A stretch of 64,000 nt of DNA, taken from Priestia megaterium (lineage in GTDB: Bacteria; Bacillota; Bacilli; Bacillales; Bacillaceae_H). Positions 18,665-27,556 of this stretch are shown one piece after another. The position numbers were made by a program, and so were the translations under genes. Position 1 is the first letter of the stretch; each line of letters begins with the position of its first letter. The notes under the pieces are model-generated. The model saw nothing but the letters and a program-made list of their open reading frames with translations, was not told the DNA's origin and did no database searches. The DNA is taken from contig VTEF01000001.1 of assembly GCA_008180335.1 (NCBI GenBank), positions 124,001 through 188,000 of the forward strand, in the 5' to 3' direction.

Positions 18665-19981
18665 TTGGCGACAAAACATGAACAAATCTTACAGTATATT
18701 GATTCACTTCCAATTGGCGAGAAAATTTCAGTGCGACAAATTGCGAAAGAATTAACAGTTAGTGAAGGGACAGCTTATCGTGCTATTAAAGATGCTGAAA
18801 ATAAAGGATATGTCTCGACTATTGAGCGTGTTGGAACAATTCGGATTGAACGGAAGAAAAAAGAGAATATTGAGAAATTAACGTTTGCTGAAGTCGTAAA
18901 TATTGTCGATGGACAAGTATTAGGTGGGCGAGAAGGTTTATACAAAACGCTAAATAAATTTGTGATTGGTGCAATGAAGCTAGAAGCAATGATGCGTTAT
19001 ACAGAAGCGGGAAACTTATTGATTGTCGGAAACCGAGTCAATGCTCATGAACTCGCTTTAGAAGCTGGAGCGGCTGTATTAATTACGGGTGGGTTTGATA
19101 CAGAAGACCGGGTTAAAAAGCTGGCAGACGACTTAAAACTCCCGGTCATTTCAACAAGCTATGACACATTTACAGTTGCAACTATGATTAATCGAGCTAT
19201 TTATGATCAGTTAATCAAAAAAGAAATTGTGTTAGTGGAAGATATCTTAACTCCTATTACAGAGGCAGTCAGTTTGCAAGTGACAGATACAATTGCAAAA
19301 TGGCATGAGTTGAATGAGCAAACACGTCATAGCCGTTTTCCGGTAGTCGATCATCAAATGAAAGTACACGGAATGGTCACTTCAAAAGACGTCATTGGCT
19401 ATGATTTAACTACACCGATTGAAAAAGTAATGACACGAAACCCGATGACCGTACATGGAAAAACATCGGTTGCCTCTTCTGCACATATGATGGTGTGGGA
19501 AGGAATTGAAGTGTTACCTGTTGTAGATGAATACTACCGCTTAGAAGGAATTATTAGTCGTCAAGATGTGTTAAAAGCATTGCAAATGATCCAGCGTCAA
19601 CCGCAAATAGGAGAGACAATTGATGATATTGTGACGAATCAGTTCATTGATGTACAGGAAACAAAAGGTGAGGCGTTTTACCGTTGTGAAGTGGCCCCGC
19701 AAATGACGAACTACATGGGAACCATTTCATATGGTGTGTTCACGACGATTGTCACGGAAGCCGCTAACCGTGCATTGCGTTCTTATAAAAAAGGTGATTT
19801 AGTTATTGAAAATATTACTATTTATTTCATTAAGCCTGTGCAAATTGATAGTGTTGTTGAAATTCGGCCGAAAGTTCTCGAATTGGGTAGGAAGTTTGGG
19901 AAAGTAGATGTAGAAGTCTACAATGAAGGCGTTGTTGTTGGAAAGGCCATGCTCATGGCACAGCTATTAGAGCGTGTCTAA
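18665..19981 (+). CDS. ytoI: CBS domain protein with HTH and hot-dog domains (YtoI)
   Basis: A four-domain protein of 438 residues: an N-terminal winged helix (about 1-60, IAKELTVSEGTAYRAIKDAENKG), a DRTGG-type domain (about 75-185), a CBS pair (about 195-310, with VDHQMKVHGMVTSKDVIG and a matching second repeat) and a C-terminal MaoC-like hot-dog domain (about 325-435). CBS pairs bind adenine nucleotides, so it may be a nucleotide-sensing regulator tied to an acyl ligand; no target is known. TTG start with AGAAGGGTGA upstream. Confidence 0.88.
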   Translation: MATKHEQILQYIDSLPIGEKISVRQIAKELTVSEGTAYRAIKDAENKGYVSTIERVGTIRIERKKKENIEKLTFAEVVNIVDGQVLGGREGLYKTLNKFVIGAMKLEAMMRYTEAGNLLIVGNRVNAHELALEAGAAVLITGGFDTEDRVKKLADDLKLPVISTSYDTFTVATMINRAIYDQLIKKEIVLVEDILTPITEAVSLQVTDTIAKWHELNEQTRHSRFPVVDHQMKVHGMVTSKDVIGYDLTTPIEKVMTRNPMTVHGKTSVASSAHMMVWEGIEVLPVVDEYYRLEGIISRQDVLKALQMIQRQPQIGETIDDIVTNQFIDVQETKGEAFYRCEVAPQMTNYMGTISYGVFTTIVTEAANRALRSYKKGDLVIENITIYFIKPVQIDSVVEIRPKVLELGRKFGKVDVEVYNEGVVVGKAMLMAQLLERV

Positions 19982-20039
19982 TGAACGTTACATTGTCAAA
20001 TTGATAAATCAACGGTCTTGTCGCTTTTTTACCTCTACT

Positions 20040-20194
20040 CTTGCTAGTCCTCTAAGGCAACTAGTAAGAATGGTCGGGGAAAGTCCAGGCAGAAGAACAT
20101 AGACATTGCACGTCATGTTTGCAATGTCTATGTGACCGAAAAAGTGGGCTTTAACGAACAATCAGTAGCTGATGAGAGCCTCCTGCTGATTGTT
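20040..20194 (+). ncRNA. Unidentified structured RNA-like element between ytoI and ytpI
   Basis: Three hairpins and a possible pseudoknot fill this gap. Hairpin A: CTTGCTAGT (20040-20048) with ACTAGTAAG (20060-20068). Hairpin B: a perfect 14-bp stem ACATAGACATTGCA (20097-20110) with TGCAATGTCTATGT (20120-20133). Hairpin D: CAATCAGTAG (20159-20168) with CTGCTGATTG (20183-20192). GGTC (20072-20075) can pair GACC (20134-20137), while AAAGTCC (20080-20086) can pair GGGCTTT (20146-20152), which cross each other. GGGGAAAGTCCAGGC resembles the RNase P core signature GAGGAAAGTCCGGGC. No stem is followed by a U-tract. The strand is uncertain. Confidence 0.45.
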
Positions 20195-20210
20195 TAGTTC
20201 ACTTTGCTGT

Positions 20211-20507
20211 TTACGAATGATTTGTTTCCTCTGTGATAAGAGGGAAGTAATATTTGTATGCACGAATGCCTGCTATAATACTCCCTAAACCGATGAGAAA
20301 AAAGATAACCCCTATAACAAGAGATAAGGTAGTTCCATAAATAAACCATTGATTAACCCCAAAAAATAACACAAATGAACCAAGAGAAATACTTGACTTA
20401 GCTGATATCCACTGACGTTCTATCAATTTTTGAGAACGAACGTATTTTACCTTCAGGTATAAATAAAAGACAAGTGAAACTACAATTAAAATCGCAAAAA
20501 TTGGCAT
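20211..20507 (-). CDS. ytpI: YtpI-like membrane protein
   Basis: A 98-residue membrane protein with three predicted helices (MPIFAILIVVSLVFYLYLKV, SLGSFVLFFGVNQWFIYG, SLVIGVIFFLIGLGSIIAGI), matching the YtpI family by sequence and position next to ytoI and nrnA. Function unknown. The start at 20507 has GGGGGA just upstream; a further 14 in-frame codons lack a ribosome binding site. Confidence 0.85.
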   Translation of the reverse strand: MPIFAILIVVSLVFYLYLKVKYVRSQKLIERQWISAKSSISLGSFVLFFGVNQWFIYGTTLSLVIGVIFFLIGLGSIIAGIRAYKYYFPLITEETNHS

Positions 20508-20712
20508 TCTATTCCCCCGCTTCTTTTTACTACTCTTTTTATTGTACATATAAATGACAGAAAATTCTAGTATTGATCAATTGTTCTTTCAAAATGCCTT
20601 TATTTTGTGATTTAATAGATATATCATTTATGAATGAACCAATTTGTTTACGTTTTAAAGGTTTCATACATAGACTGTTTCATAGTCATTATGTTGATAG
20701 GAGTGCGATAAA

Positions 20713-21645
20713 ATGAAAGCCGAGATATTAGAGACGATTCAACAGTTTGATACGATTATTATTCATCGTCATGTTCGTCCAGACCCTGATGCTTACGGGT
20801 CGCAATGTGGATTAGCTGAGCTGTTAAAGGCATCTTTTCCGGAAAAAAAGGTGTATGTAACAGGGAAAGAAGCGGAAGCATTAAAGTTCTTATATCGTAT
20901 GGATGATGTAGCGGATGAAACATATGAGAATGCACTTGTAATTGTATGTGATACAGCAAATCAAGAGCGAGTTTGCGACCAGCGCTATGTAAACGCAAAG
21001 ATGATTATTAAAATCGATCATCACCCAAATGAAGATGCATATGGTGATTTACTTTGGGTTGATACAAATGCAAGTTCCACAAGTGAAATGATCTATGAGT
21101 TTTATTTAGATGGAAAAGAAAAAGGGTTGCTGTTAAATGATCGTGGTGCGGCGCTTATCTTTAGCGGAATTGTTGGAGATACAGGACGTTTCTTATTTCC
21201 GAGTACAAAACCAAAAACATTACGTTATGCGAGTGAACTGATTCAATATGGATTTGACTTTAAAGATGTGTATGATGAGCTTTATAAAACAAAAGAAAAT
21301 GTGGCGCATTTGCACGGATATGTTCTTCAAAATTTCTATCTATCAGATTCTGGCGTTGGCCATATGAAAATATCAAAAGAAATCCTTGAAAAGTATGATG
21401 TGACACCGGCTGATGCTTCTCAATTAGTCGGCACACTTGGACAGATTGATGGGATGAAGGTAGGGGTGTTTTTTGTAGAAGAAGAAGATCAAATTCGAGT
21501 GCGACTTCGTTCTAAGGGGCCTGTTATTAATACAGTTGCAAGAAAGTATAAAGGTGGAGGGCATCCGTTAGCTGCGGGTGCATCGATCTATTCATGGGAT
21601 GAGGTAGAGCCATTATTACAAGACCTTGAAGCACTTTTTAAGTAA
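20713..21645 (+). CDS. nrnA: Bifunctional oligoribonuclease / pAp phosphatase NrnA
   Basis: DHH-family phosphoesterase that degrades nano-RNAs and dephosphorylates 3'-phosphoadenosine 5'-phosphate. Visible over 310 residues: metal ligands in HRHVRPDPDAYGSQCG, VCDTAN, the DHH motif KIDHHPNED, the second-domain hinge, and the DHHA1 signature YKGGGHPLAAGAS. AGGAGTGCGATAAA precedes the ATG. It is convergent with ytrI over a shared terminator. Confidence 0.95.
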   Translation: MKAEILETIQQFDTIIIHRHVRPDPDAYGSQCGLAELLKASFPEKKVYVTGKEAEALKFLYRMDDVADETYENALVIVCDTANQERVCDQRYVNAKMIIKIDHHPNEDAYGDLLWVDTNASSTSEMIYEFYLDGKEKGLLLNDRGAALIFSGIVGDTGRFLFPSTKPKTLRYASELIQYGFDFKDVYDELYKTKENVAHLHGYVLQNFYLSDSGVGHMKISKEILEKYDVTPADASQLVGTLGQIDGMKVGVFFVEEEDQIRVRLRSKGPVINTVARKYKGGGHPLAAGASIYSWDEVEPLLQDLEALFK

Positions 21646-21656
21646 CTTTTGAAAAT

Positions 21657-21698
21657 GATGTAAAAGCCGTTGACTAATTGTCTAACGGCTTTTACATC
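21657..21698. terminator. Bidirectional terminator between nrnA and ytrI
   Basis: A 15-bp perfect stem GATGTAAAAGCCGTT / AACGGCTTTTACATC around a 12-base loop. It reaches into the last codons of ytrI. Confidence 0.85.
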
Positions 21699-22210
21699 AC
21701 TTTTTCTACTTTTTTAATTTGAATTTCAATCGAGAATGTTGTGAAAAAATAAATTTGATGGACCTCAATTTCATAGATGGTTTTATCGAATTCATACTTT
21801 TTATTCTCAATCGCCTTTTTTAATACGTTTCTTGTTTCATAGGCACTTTCAATGTCTTGAGCAATTAAATGCTGGGCCTCTTCTTCTGCACTTGCTTCGA
21901 TGTTAAATTCAGTGAGAGAATCAAGCTTGTATTTTTTGCTATTTGTTAAGTGCACTTTGACTTCTTGAATAATGAGGTTTTCTTTCATTTTTTTGTTTAA
22001 CGCTTTAACATCTTCTTGCCAAAGAGCGATATCTTTATTAGCTTGATGTAAATCATGCCTTAACTTTGCTAACTCTTTCGCTTGCTCATGTTGTAACGTT
22101 CCGTAAATGATTAAAAAGACACCCCAGCTGATAATTGCTCCAAGTACAAGCCCTGCCAAAAATCGTTGCCAATCGGAACGTTTGTACATCCGGTCGTTTG
22201 GTACTCTCAT
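21692..22210 (-). CDS. ytrI: Sporulation membrane protein YtrI
   Basis: A bitopic protein of 172 residues: one N-terminal helix (RFLAGLVLGAIISWGVFLIIYG) followed by a coiled coil (about residues 45-90, HEQAKELAKLRHDLHQANKD) and an outer domain. It matches YtrI, a sigma-E-dependent sporulation protein of B. subtilis needed for efficient spore formation. Its ATG overlaps the ytrH stop (ATGA), with CAGGAG at good spacing, so 22210 is preferred over 22237. Translational coupling with ytrH is expected. Confidence 0.85.
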   Translation of the reverse strand: MRVPNDRMYKRSDWQRFLAGLVLGAIISWGVFLIIYGTLQHEQAKELAKLRHDLHQANKDIALWQEDVKALNKKMKENLIIQEVKVHLTNSKKYKLDSLTEFNIEASAEEEAQHLIAQDIESAYETRNVLKKAIENKKYEFDKTIYEIEVHQIYFFTTFSIEIQIKKVEKVM

Positions 22211-22542
22211 ATGCCAAGGTGCTCCTGGGTCAGCCATTTAATAATAATTGCTCCTGTCTGAGCACCGCCCATTGCTGAAAGAATCAGCAAAATTTGTTTG
22301 ATGACATCTTTGGTCGCCCCTTCAAATAAACCTCTTTCAAAACTATAAAAAGTGTCAAATGTACCACCAATAGCGCCAACAATAGCCCAGATTTTCAAAC
22401 TATTACTAAGTGTATACATAATATAAAGGGGAGATTTTCCGATTAAAAATCCGGCAAAAGAACCGATTAATGCGCCTCCTAAAATAATGCCAAGAGATGT
22501 AAAGTAACTCCAAATGAATAATGACATAAAAGGCTCTTTCAT
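22207..22542 (-). CDS. ytrH: Sporulation membrane protein YtrH
   Basis: A 111-residue protein with three to four hydrophobic segments and the conserved GSFAGFLIGKSPLYIMYTLSNSLKIWAIVGAIGGTFDTF core of the YtrH family. Expressed in the mother cell in B. subtilis. The ATG at 22542 follows GAGGAGG at 7 bases; the GTG one codon earlier is too close to it. On the minus strand CATATACAT (plus-strand 22597-22605) resembles a sigma-E -10, but the -35 is weak. The operon is divergent from dnaE. Confidence 0.87.
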   Translation of the reverse strand: MKEPFMSLFIWSYFTSLGIILGGALIGSFAGFLIGKSPLYIMYTLSNSLKIWAIVGAIGGTFDTFYSFERGLFEGATKDVIKQILLILSAMGGAQTGAIIIKWLTQEHLGI

Positions 22543-22693
22543 CACTCATCCTCCTCTTCTTAATTTATCCTGCTTTGTCAAGGTGTAGATTACTTCATGT
22601 ATATGGACAAACTAAGCGAGTTATGTAATTTGTCTGTCAGAACAACAAAATTTATAATGAATGTAAATATATTAAACGAAGGTGGGAAGTCAT

Positions 22694-25600
22694 GTGCCTT
22701 TTGTTCATTTACAAATTCAAAGTGCATATAGCCTTTTAAATAGCGCTGTGCGAATCGAAAAACTTGTTAATCAGGCAAAAAAACTTCAATATGAAGCACT
22801 TGCCTTAACGGATGAAAATGTGATGTACGGAGTCATTCCTTTTTATAAAGCGTGTAAAAAAGCTGGAATTAAACCAATCATTGGCCTAACTTTAAGCATT
22901 CTAGAGACAGAAGAAGGAAATAGCTCTTATCCACTTATTTTGCTTGCACAAGACCAAAAAGGGTATGAAAATTTACTGAAGTTAAGCAGCCTTGTTCAAA
23001 CTAAAGAGCAAAACGGAGTAAAAAAGAAATGGCTTATTCATTATAAAGAAGGGCTTATTGCTATTACTCCTGGTCCAGCTGGTGAAATTGAACAGATGTT
23101 GTTAGAGAATCGAACGGATGAAGCGCGTCGCTCCATTGAATTTTTTCAGGAGGTTTATGGAAACGATTCTTTTTATCTGTCCATACAGCGCCATCAAAAT
23201 CAAGACAGTGAATTGAATAACGCACTGCAACTATTAGCAACTGAATACAGCCTTAGATTAGTAGCAACGAATCAAGTAAAATATATTAACCGAGAAGACC
23301 ACGATGCGTATGATTGTTTAACAGCGATTCGTGACGGTGCAAAATTACAAGACGAAAGTAGAGTAAGGTTAGCTAATCAAGAATATTATTTAAAATCACA
23401 AAAAGAAATGGAAGATTTATTTTCAGATCAGCCTGATGTTGTTGAGCAAACGGTTATGATAGCGAATCGCTGTAACCTTGAATTATCACTTGGAAGAATG
23501 TCTCTTCCACTTTATCCAGTTCCGTCCTCTATGACAGCAGATATGTATTTACAAACACTTTGTGAACAAGGGTTACAAGAGAGAATGACCGTTGTTACAG
23601 AGGAATATAAAGAGAGATTGAACTATGAATTGCAGGTTATCCAACAAATGAGATTTAGTGATTATTTCTTAATCGTATGGGATTTTATGAAATATGCACA
23701 TACTCACGATATTATTACAGGTCCAGGAAGAGGTTCTGCAGCAGGCTCACTTGTTTCATATGCTCTTCGTATTACCAATGTCGATCCTATCAAGCATCAA
23801 TTGTTATTTGAACGCTTTTTAAATCCAGAACGTATTTCGATGCCTGATATTGACATTGATTTTCCTGATAACAAACGAGACGAGGTTATTCAATACGTTG
23901 TAAAAAAGTATGGCTCGTTACATGTAGCTCAAATTATTACATTTGGAACACTAGCTGCTAAAGCTGCAATTCGAGATGTTGGGAAGGTTATGAATATTGA
24001 TAAAGATGAAGTAGCTACTTTATCAAAGCTTATTCCTAATAAAGTAGGGGTGACGCTGCAAGAAGCAATTTCACAATCTCATAAGTTAAAAAGATATATC
24101 GATGAATCTCCTACTCGCCGACAATTATTCGAGATTGCAGTAAGAATAGAAGGACTACCTAGACATACATCAACACATGCAGCCGGAATTGTCCTTAGCC
24201 ATGAACCGCTCACGGCTTCCGTGCCCGTTCAAGAAGGACATCATAATGTATATTTAACGCAATATCCGATGGAAGCTTTACAAGATATCGGGTTATTGAA
24301 AATGGACTTTTTAGGCTTGCGTAATTTAACTTTTTTAGATCATATTTTAAAAAAAGTCGAACGAGATACAGGAGAAAAAATTATACTGCAAGATATTCCT
24401 GTTAATGATATAGATACATTTAAATTACTATCTAAAGGAGATACAACCGGGATTTTTCAATTAGAATCAGAAGGAATGCGAAGAGTGCTTGAGCAGTTAA
24501 AACCTACAGAACTAGAAGACATTGTAGCAGTAAATGCCTTATATCGTCCGGGTCCGATGGATCATATCCCGGTATATATTCGGCGAAAACATCGCCAAGA
24601 GCAAGTTCACTACGCCCATCCTGATTTAGAGCCAATTTTAAGTCAAACATATGGCGTTATTGTCTACCAGGAGCAAATTATGCAAATTGCTTCTACAATG
24701 GCTGGCTTTTCACTGGGAGAAGCTGATTTATTAAGAAGAGCAGTAAGTAAAAAAGAGAGTGAAGTGTTAAAGCGAGAGCGCGATCATTTTGTAACAGGAA
24801 GTCAAAAGAAAGGATATGATCACCATGTTGCAGAATATATATATGATTTAATTGTCCGCTTTGCCAATTATGGATTTAATAGAAGCCATGCAGTAGCGTA
24901 CAGTATCATTGCTTATCAGTTAGCTTATCTTAAAACTCATTACCCACTGCAGTTCTTTTCAGCTTTGTTAACAAGCGTTATCGGCAATGAAACGAAATTG
25001 GCTCAGTATGTAAATGAGATTAAAAAGAGGAAAATTCCACTTCTTCCTCCTGCTATCAATAAAAGCAGATATTCCTTTAATGTAGAGAAAGGCGGGATAA
25101 GATATAGTCTAGCGGCTATTAAACATGTAGGTGCAGGAGCTGTACAGGAAATTACGAATGAGCGTAGAAAGAAGCGTTTTGAGGATTTATTTGATTTTTG
25201 CATGAGGATATCCATGAAAATCGTGAACAAAAAGACAATAGAATCCTTGATTTATGCAGGTTGTTTTGACGAATTTCAACAGAACCGAGCGACGCTAATT
25301 GCAACGGTAGATGTAGCAATTGAACACGCTCAACTTGTTCATCCAGAGGAAGCTGATGATTTTGGTTTTGGCGCTGAGTTTTCATTGAAGCCAAAATATG
25401 TTGCATGCGAAGAGTTAGAGATTCAACAAATTTTAGAAAAAGAAAAAGAGGCACTTGGCTTTTATTTGTCAAGTCATCCAAGTGCTCATTATGCAGCTAT
25501 TACGGCTTTATATTCAATTACTTCTATATGTGATTTTTCAATGCAACAAGAAGGCGAACAAATTTATACATTGGCATTTATTGCAAATGAAAAAGTAATT

Positions 25601-26053
25601 CGAACAAAACAAGGAGAACAAATGGCATTTTTCAGTATGAATGATGAAACAGGAGCTATTGATGTCGTCGCTTTTCCGCGCACATACGAAAAGTACCGAG
25701 ATGCTTTAAAGCCAGGAAATGTTGTCTTAGTGAAAGGTAAGTTGGATAAGCGGCAAGAGAAAAAGCAGCTTATTAGTCAGGAAATTGCACTTGCTGACGA
25801 ATTGATGGCATCTCTGCCTAATCAAGAAGTATATTTACGGATTGAAAAGAAGCATCCAAAAGAGAAAATGACATATGACATCCATAAAATAGTAAGTCGT
25901 GAACATGGGAACGTTCCTGTCCTTATTTATTATGAAGCTGAAAAAAGGTTAATTCGCCTATCAAACCAATATTCTGTAACACCAAATCCTCATTTAGTCA
26001 GTGAGCTAAAAATGTTGCTTGGCGAGGAGAATGTTGTGCTAAAAAAGATATAG
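22694..26053 (+). CDS. dnaE: DNA polymerase III subunit alpha, DnaE
   Basis: Replicative polymerase, in Firmicutes extending RNA primers before handing over to PolC. The 1119-residue protein has the C-family catalytic motifs GPGRGSAAGS and the triad PDIDIDFPD, the HhH region (YNGFNRSHAVAY-like), and a C-terminal OB domain (KVIRTKQGEQMAFFSMND). The N-terminal PHP domain is eroded: the usual HxH reads HLQIQSAYSLL, and TDH reads TDE, so no PHP metal site is likely. The start is GTG at 22694, with AAGGTGG 8 bases upstream; GTG at 22682 overlaps that site. Confidence 0.95.
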   Translation: MPFVHLQIQSAYSLLNSAVRIEKLVNQAKKLQYEALALTDENVMYGVIPFYKACKKAGIKPIIGLTLSILETEEGNSSYPLILLAQDQKGYENLLKLSSLVQTKEQNGVKKKWLIHYKEGLIAITPGPAGEIEQMLLENRTDEARRSIEFFQEVYGNDSFYLSIQRHQNQDSELNNALQLLATEYSLRLVATNQVKYINREDHDAYDCLTAIRDGAKLQDESRVRLANQEYYLKSQKEMEDLFSDQPDVVEQTVMIANRCNLELSLGRMSLPLYPVPSSMTADMYLQTLCEQGLQERMTVVTEEYKERLNYELQVIQQMRFSDYFLIVWDFMKYAHTHDIITGPGRGSAAGSLVSYALRITNVDPIKHQLLFERFLNPERISMPDIDIDFPDNKRDEVIQYVVKKYGSLHVAQIITFGTLAAKAAIRDVGKVMNIDKDEVATLSKLIPNKVGVTLQEAISQSHKLKRYIDESPTRRQLFEIAVRIEGLPRHTSTHAAGIVLSHEPLTASVPVQEGHHNVYLTQYPMEALQDIGLLKMDFLGLRNLTFLDHILKKVERDTGEKIILQDIPVNDIDTFKLLSKGDTTGIFQLESEGMRRVLEQLKPTELEDIVAVNALYRPGPMDHIPVYIRRKHRQEQVHYAHPDLEPILSQTYGVIVYQEQIMQIASTMAGFSLGEADLLRRAVSKKESEVLKRERDHFVTGSQKKGYDHHVAEYIYDLIVRFANYGFNRSHAVAYSIIAYQLAYLKTHYPLQFFSALLTSVIGNETKLAQYVNEIKKRKIPLLPPAINKSRYSFNVEKGGIRYSLAAIKHVGAGAVQEITNERRKKRFEDLFDFCMRISMKIVNKKTIESLIYAGCFDEFQQNRATLIATVDVAIEHAQLVHPEEADDFGFGAEFSLKPKYVACEELEIQQILEKEKEALGFYLSSHPSAHYAAITALYSITSICDFSMQQEGEQIYTLAFIANEKVIRTKQGEQMAFFSMNDETGAIDVVAFPRTYEKYRDALKPGNVVLVKGKLDKRQEKKQLISQEIALADELMASLPNQEVYLRIEKKHPKEKMTYDIHKIVSREHGNVPVLIYYEAEKRLIRLSNQYSVTPNPHLVSELKMLLGEENVVLKKI

Positions 26054-26079
26054 CCTTTACAGATTGTACACGATGTTAT

Positions 26080-26130
26080 ATTGTAAAATAGTCAAAAAGT
26101 GGTCTGACCACTATGGGCTGATTTTACAAT
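26080..26130 (+). promoter_or_regulatory. Nested inverted repeat with FadR/GntR-type operator
   Basis: The perfect palindrome AGTGGTCTGACCACT (26098-26112) matches the FadR-type GntR operator core TGGTNNGACCA. It is enclosed by a second inverted repeat, ATTGTAAAAT (26080-26089) and ATTTTACAAT (26121-26130). A possible promoter, TTTACA (26056) and TATATT (26077) with a 15-base spacer, would place the operator just downstream of the start site. A FadR-type regulator gene lies downstream of the malic-enzyme gene. Confidence 0.65.
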
Positions 26131-26253
26131 TGACAGCTGATGATAGGCAGTAGACATAAAAAGATTGTAAGAGCCTTTATATATTTGTTAAACAATAACT
26201 GGCGGTTTTATGAATGTAAATGTGTACTTATTACCTATGAGGAGTGAAGTTCA

Positions 26254-27483
26254 TTGTCTTTACGAGAAGAAGCACTACATATGCACCGTATTAATCAAGG
26301 GAAGCTAGAGTCTAAGTCAAAAATTCCTGTTCGTAACGCACAAGATTTAAGTTTAGCTTATTCACCAGGTGTGGCAGAGCCTTGCAAAGAAATATATGAT
26401 GATGTGAATAGTGTATACGAGTATACAATGAAAGGAAATATGGTTGCTGTCGTATCAGATGGAACAGCGGTACTTGGGTTAGGAAATATAGGACCTGAAG
26501 CAGCATTACCCGTAATGGAGGGAAAAGCTGTATTATTTAAAAGCTTTGCAGGGGTAGATGCTTTTCCTATTTGTTTAAATACGACGGATGTGGATAAAAT
26601 TGTAGAAACTGTAAAACTATTAGAACCTACATTTGGTGGTGTAAATTTAGAAGATATTGCTGCACCAAATTGTTTTGCAATTGAAGAACGTTTGAAAAAA
26701 GAAACCAATATTCCTGTTTTTCATGATGATCAGCATGGAACGGCAATTGTTACTGTAGCAGGGCTTGTTAATGCATTAAAGTTAACTGGTAGAAAAATGT
26801 CAGAAATTAAAGTTGTGGCTAATGGTGCAGGTGCGGCTGGTATTGCTATTATTAAATTATTATATCGCTATGGTGTACGTGATATTATTATGTGCGATTC
26901 AAAAGGTCCGATTTATGAAAAGCGTCCATATGGAATGAATCAGGTAAAAGATGAAGTAGCAGCCTATACAAATCGAGATAAAGTACAAGGTACACTAGTA
27001 GATGCCCTTAAAGGTGCTGATGTATTTATTGGAGTATCAGTAGAAGGAGCTCTAACAAAAGAAATGATTGAGCAAATGAATGATGATCCAATTATCTTTG
27101 CCATGGCGAATCCGGTGCCAGAAATTATGCCCGATGAGGCAAAAGCAGCAGGTGCTAAGGTAATTGGTACAGGTCGTTCAGATTTTCCAAACCAAGTGAA
27201 CAATGTTCTGGCTTTTCCAGGCATTTTTAGAGGTGCGCTTGATGTTCGAGCAACACATATTAATGAGCAAATGAAAATGGCAGCAGTTGAGGCGATCGCT
27301 AATCTTATTTCGTCAGATGAATTAAATTCAGATTATGTTATACCAGCACCTTTTGATGCACGTGTTGCGCCTGCCGTTGCATCTGCTGTAGCAAAAGCGG
27401 CAATGGAAACTGGAGTGGCGCGTATAAAAGTAGACCCAGAGGCAGTAGCAGATAGAACACGCCGTTTAGCTATTATCGAATAG
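26254..27483 (+). CDS. ytsJ: Malic enzyme, YtsJ-like
   Basis: Oxidative decarboxylation of malate to pyruvate; the YtsJ type is NADP-preferring in B. subtilis. The 409 residues show the malate-binding block LAYSPGVAEPC, SDGTAVLGLGNIGP, the metal site CLNTTDVDKIVETV and NLEDIAAPNCF, HDDQHGTAIV, and the Rossmann motif VVANGAGAAGIAIIKLL. TTG start with GAGGAGTGAAG upstream. It precedes a GntR regulator and accDA. The link between NADPH/pyruvate supply and acetyl-CoA carboxylase makes metabolic sense. Confidence 0.94.
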   Translation: MSLREEALHMHRINQGKLESKSKIPVRNAQDLSLAYSPGVAEPCKEIYDDVNSVYEYTMKGNMVAVVSDGTAVLGLGNIGPEAALPVMEGKAVLFKSFAGVDAFPICLNTTDVDKIVETVKLLEPTFGGVNLEDIAAPNCFAIEERLKKETNIPVFHDDQHGTAIVTVAGLVNALKLTGRKMSEIKVVANGAGAAGIAIIKLLYRYGVRDIIMCDSKGPIYEKRPYGMNQVKDEVAAYTNRDKVQGTLVDALKGADVFIGVSVEGALTKEMIEQMNDDPIIFAMANPVPEIMPDEAKAAGAKVIGTGRSDFPNQVNNVLAFPGIFRGALDVRATHINEQMKMAAVEAIANLISSDELNSDYVIPAPFDARVAPAVASAVAKAAMETGVARIKVDPEAVADRTRRLAIIE

Positions 27484-27556
27484 GAGATAAGGAATTGTGC
27501 AAATTAAAATCTTCCTCTTGTATTCAAGCGGGTAAAGTGAGTGAATAAATGAATTG

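Noticed and set aside
20169-20182. Hammerhead ribozyme core CTGATGAG
   Set aside because: The motif occurs, but no CGAAA partner follows a second stem at the right place.
20040-20194. A true RNase P RNA gene (rnpB)
   Set aside because: Only the core GGGGAAAGTCC and a GGGCTTTA-like segment resemble it. The element is about 155 bases against about 400, the closing helix P1 is missing and the second conserved block is not in the usual context. Synteny with B. subtilis also places rnpB elsewhere.
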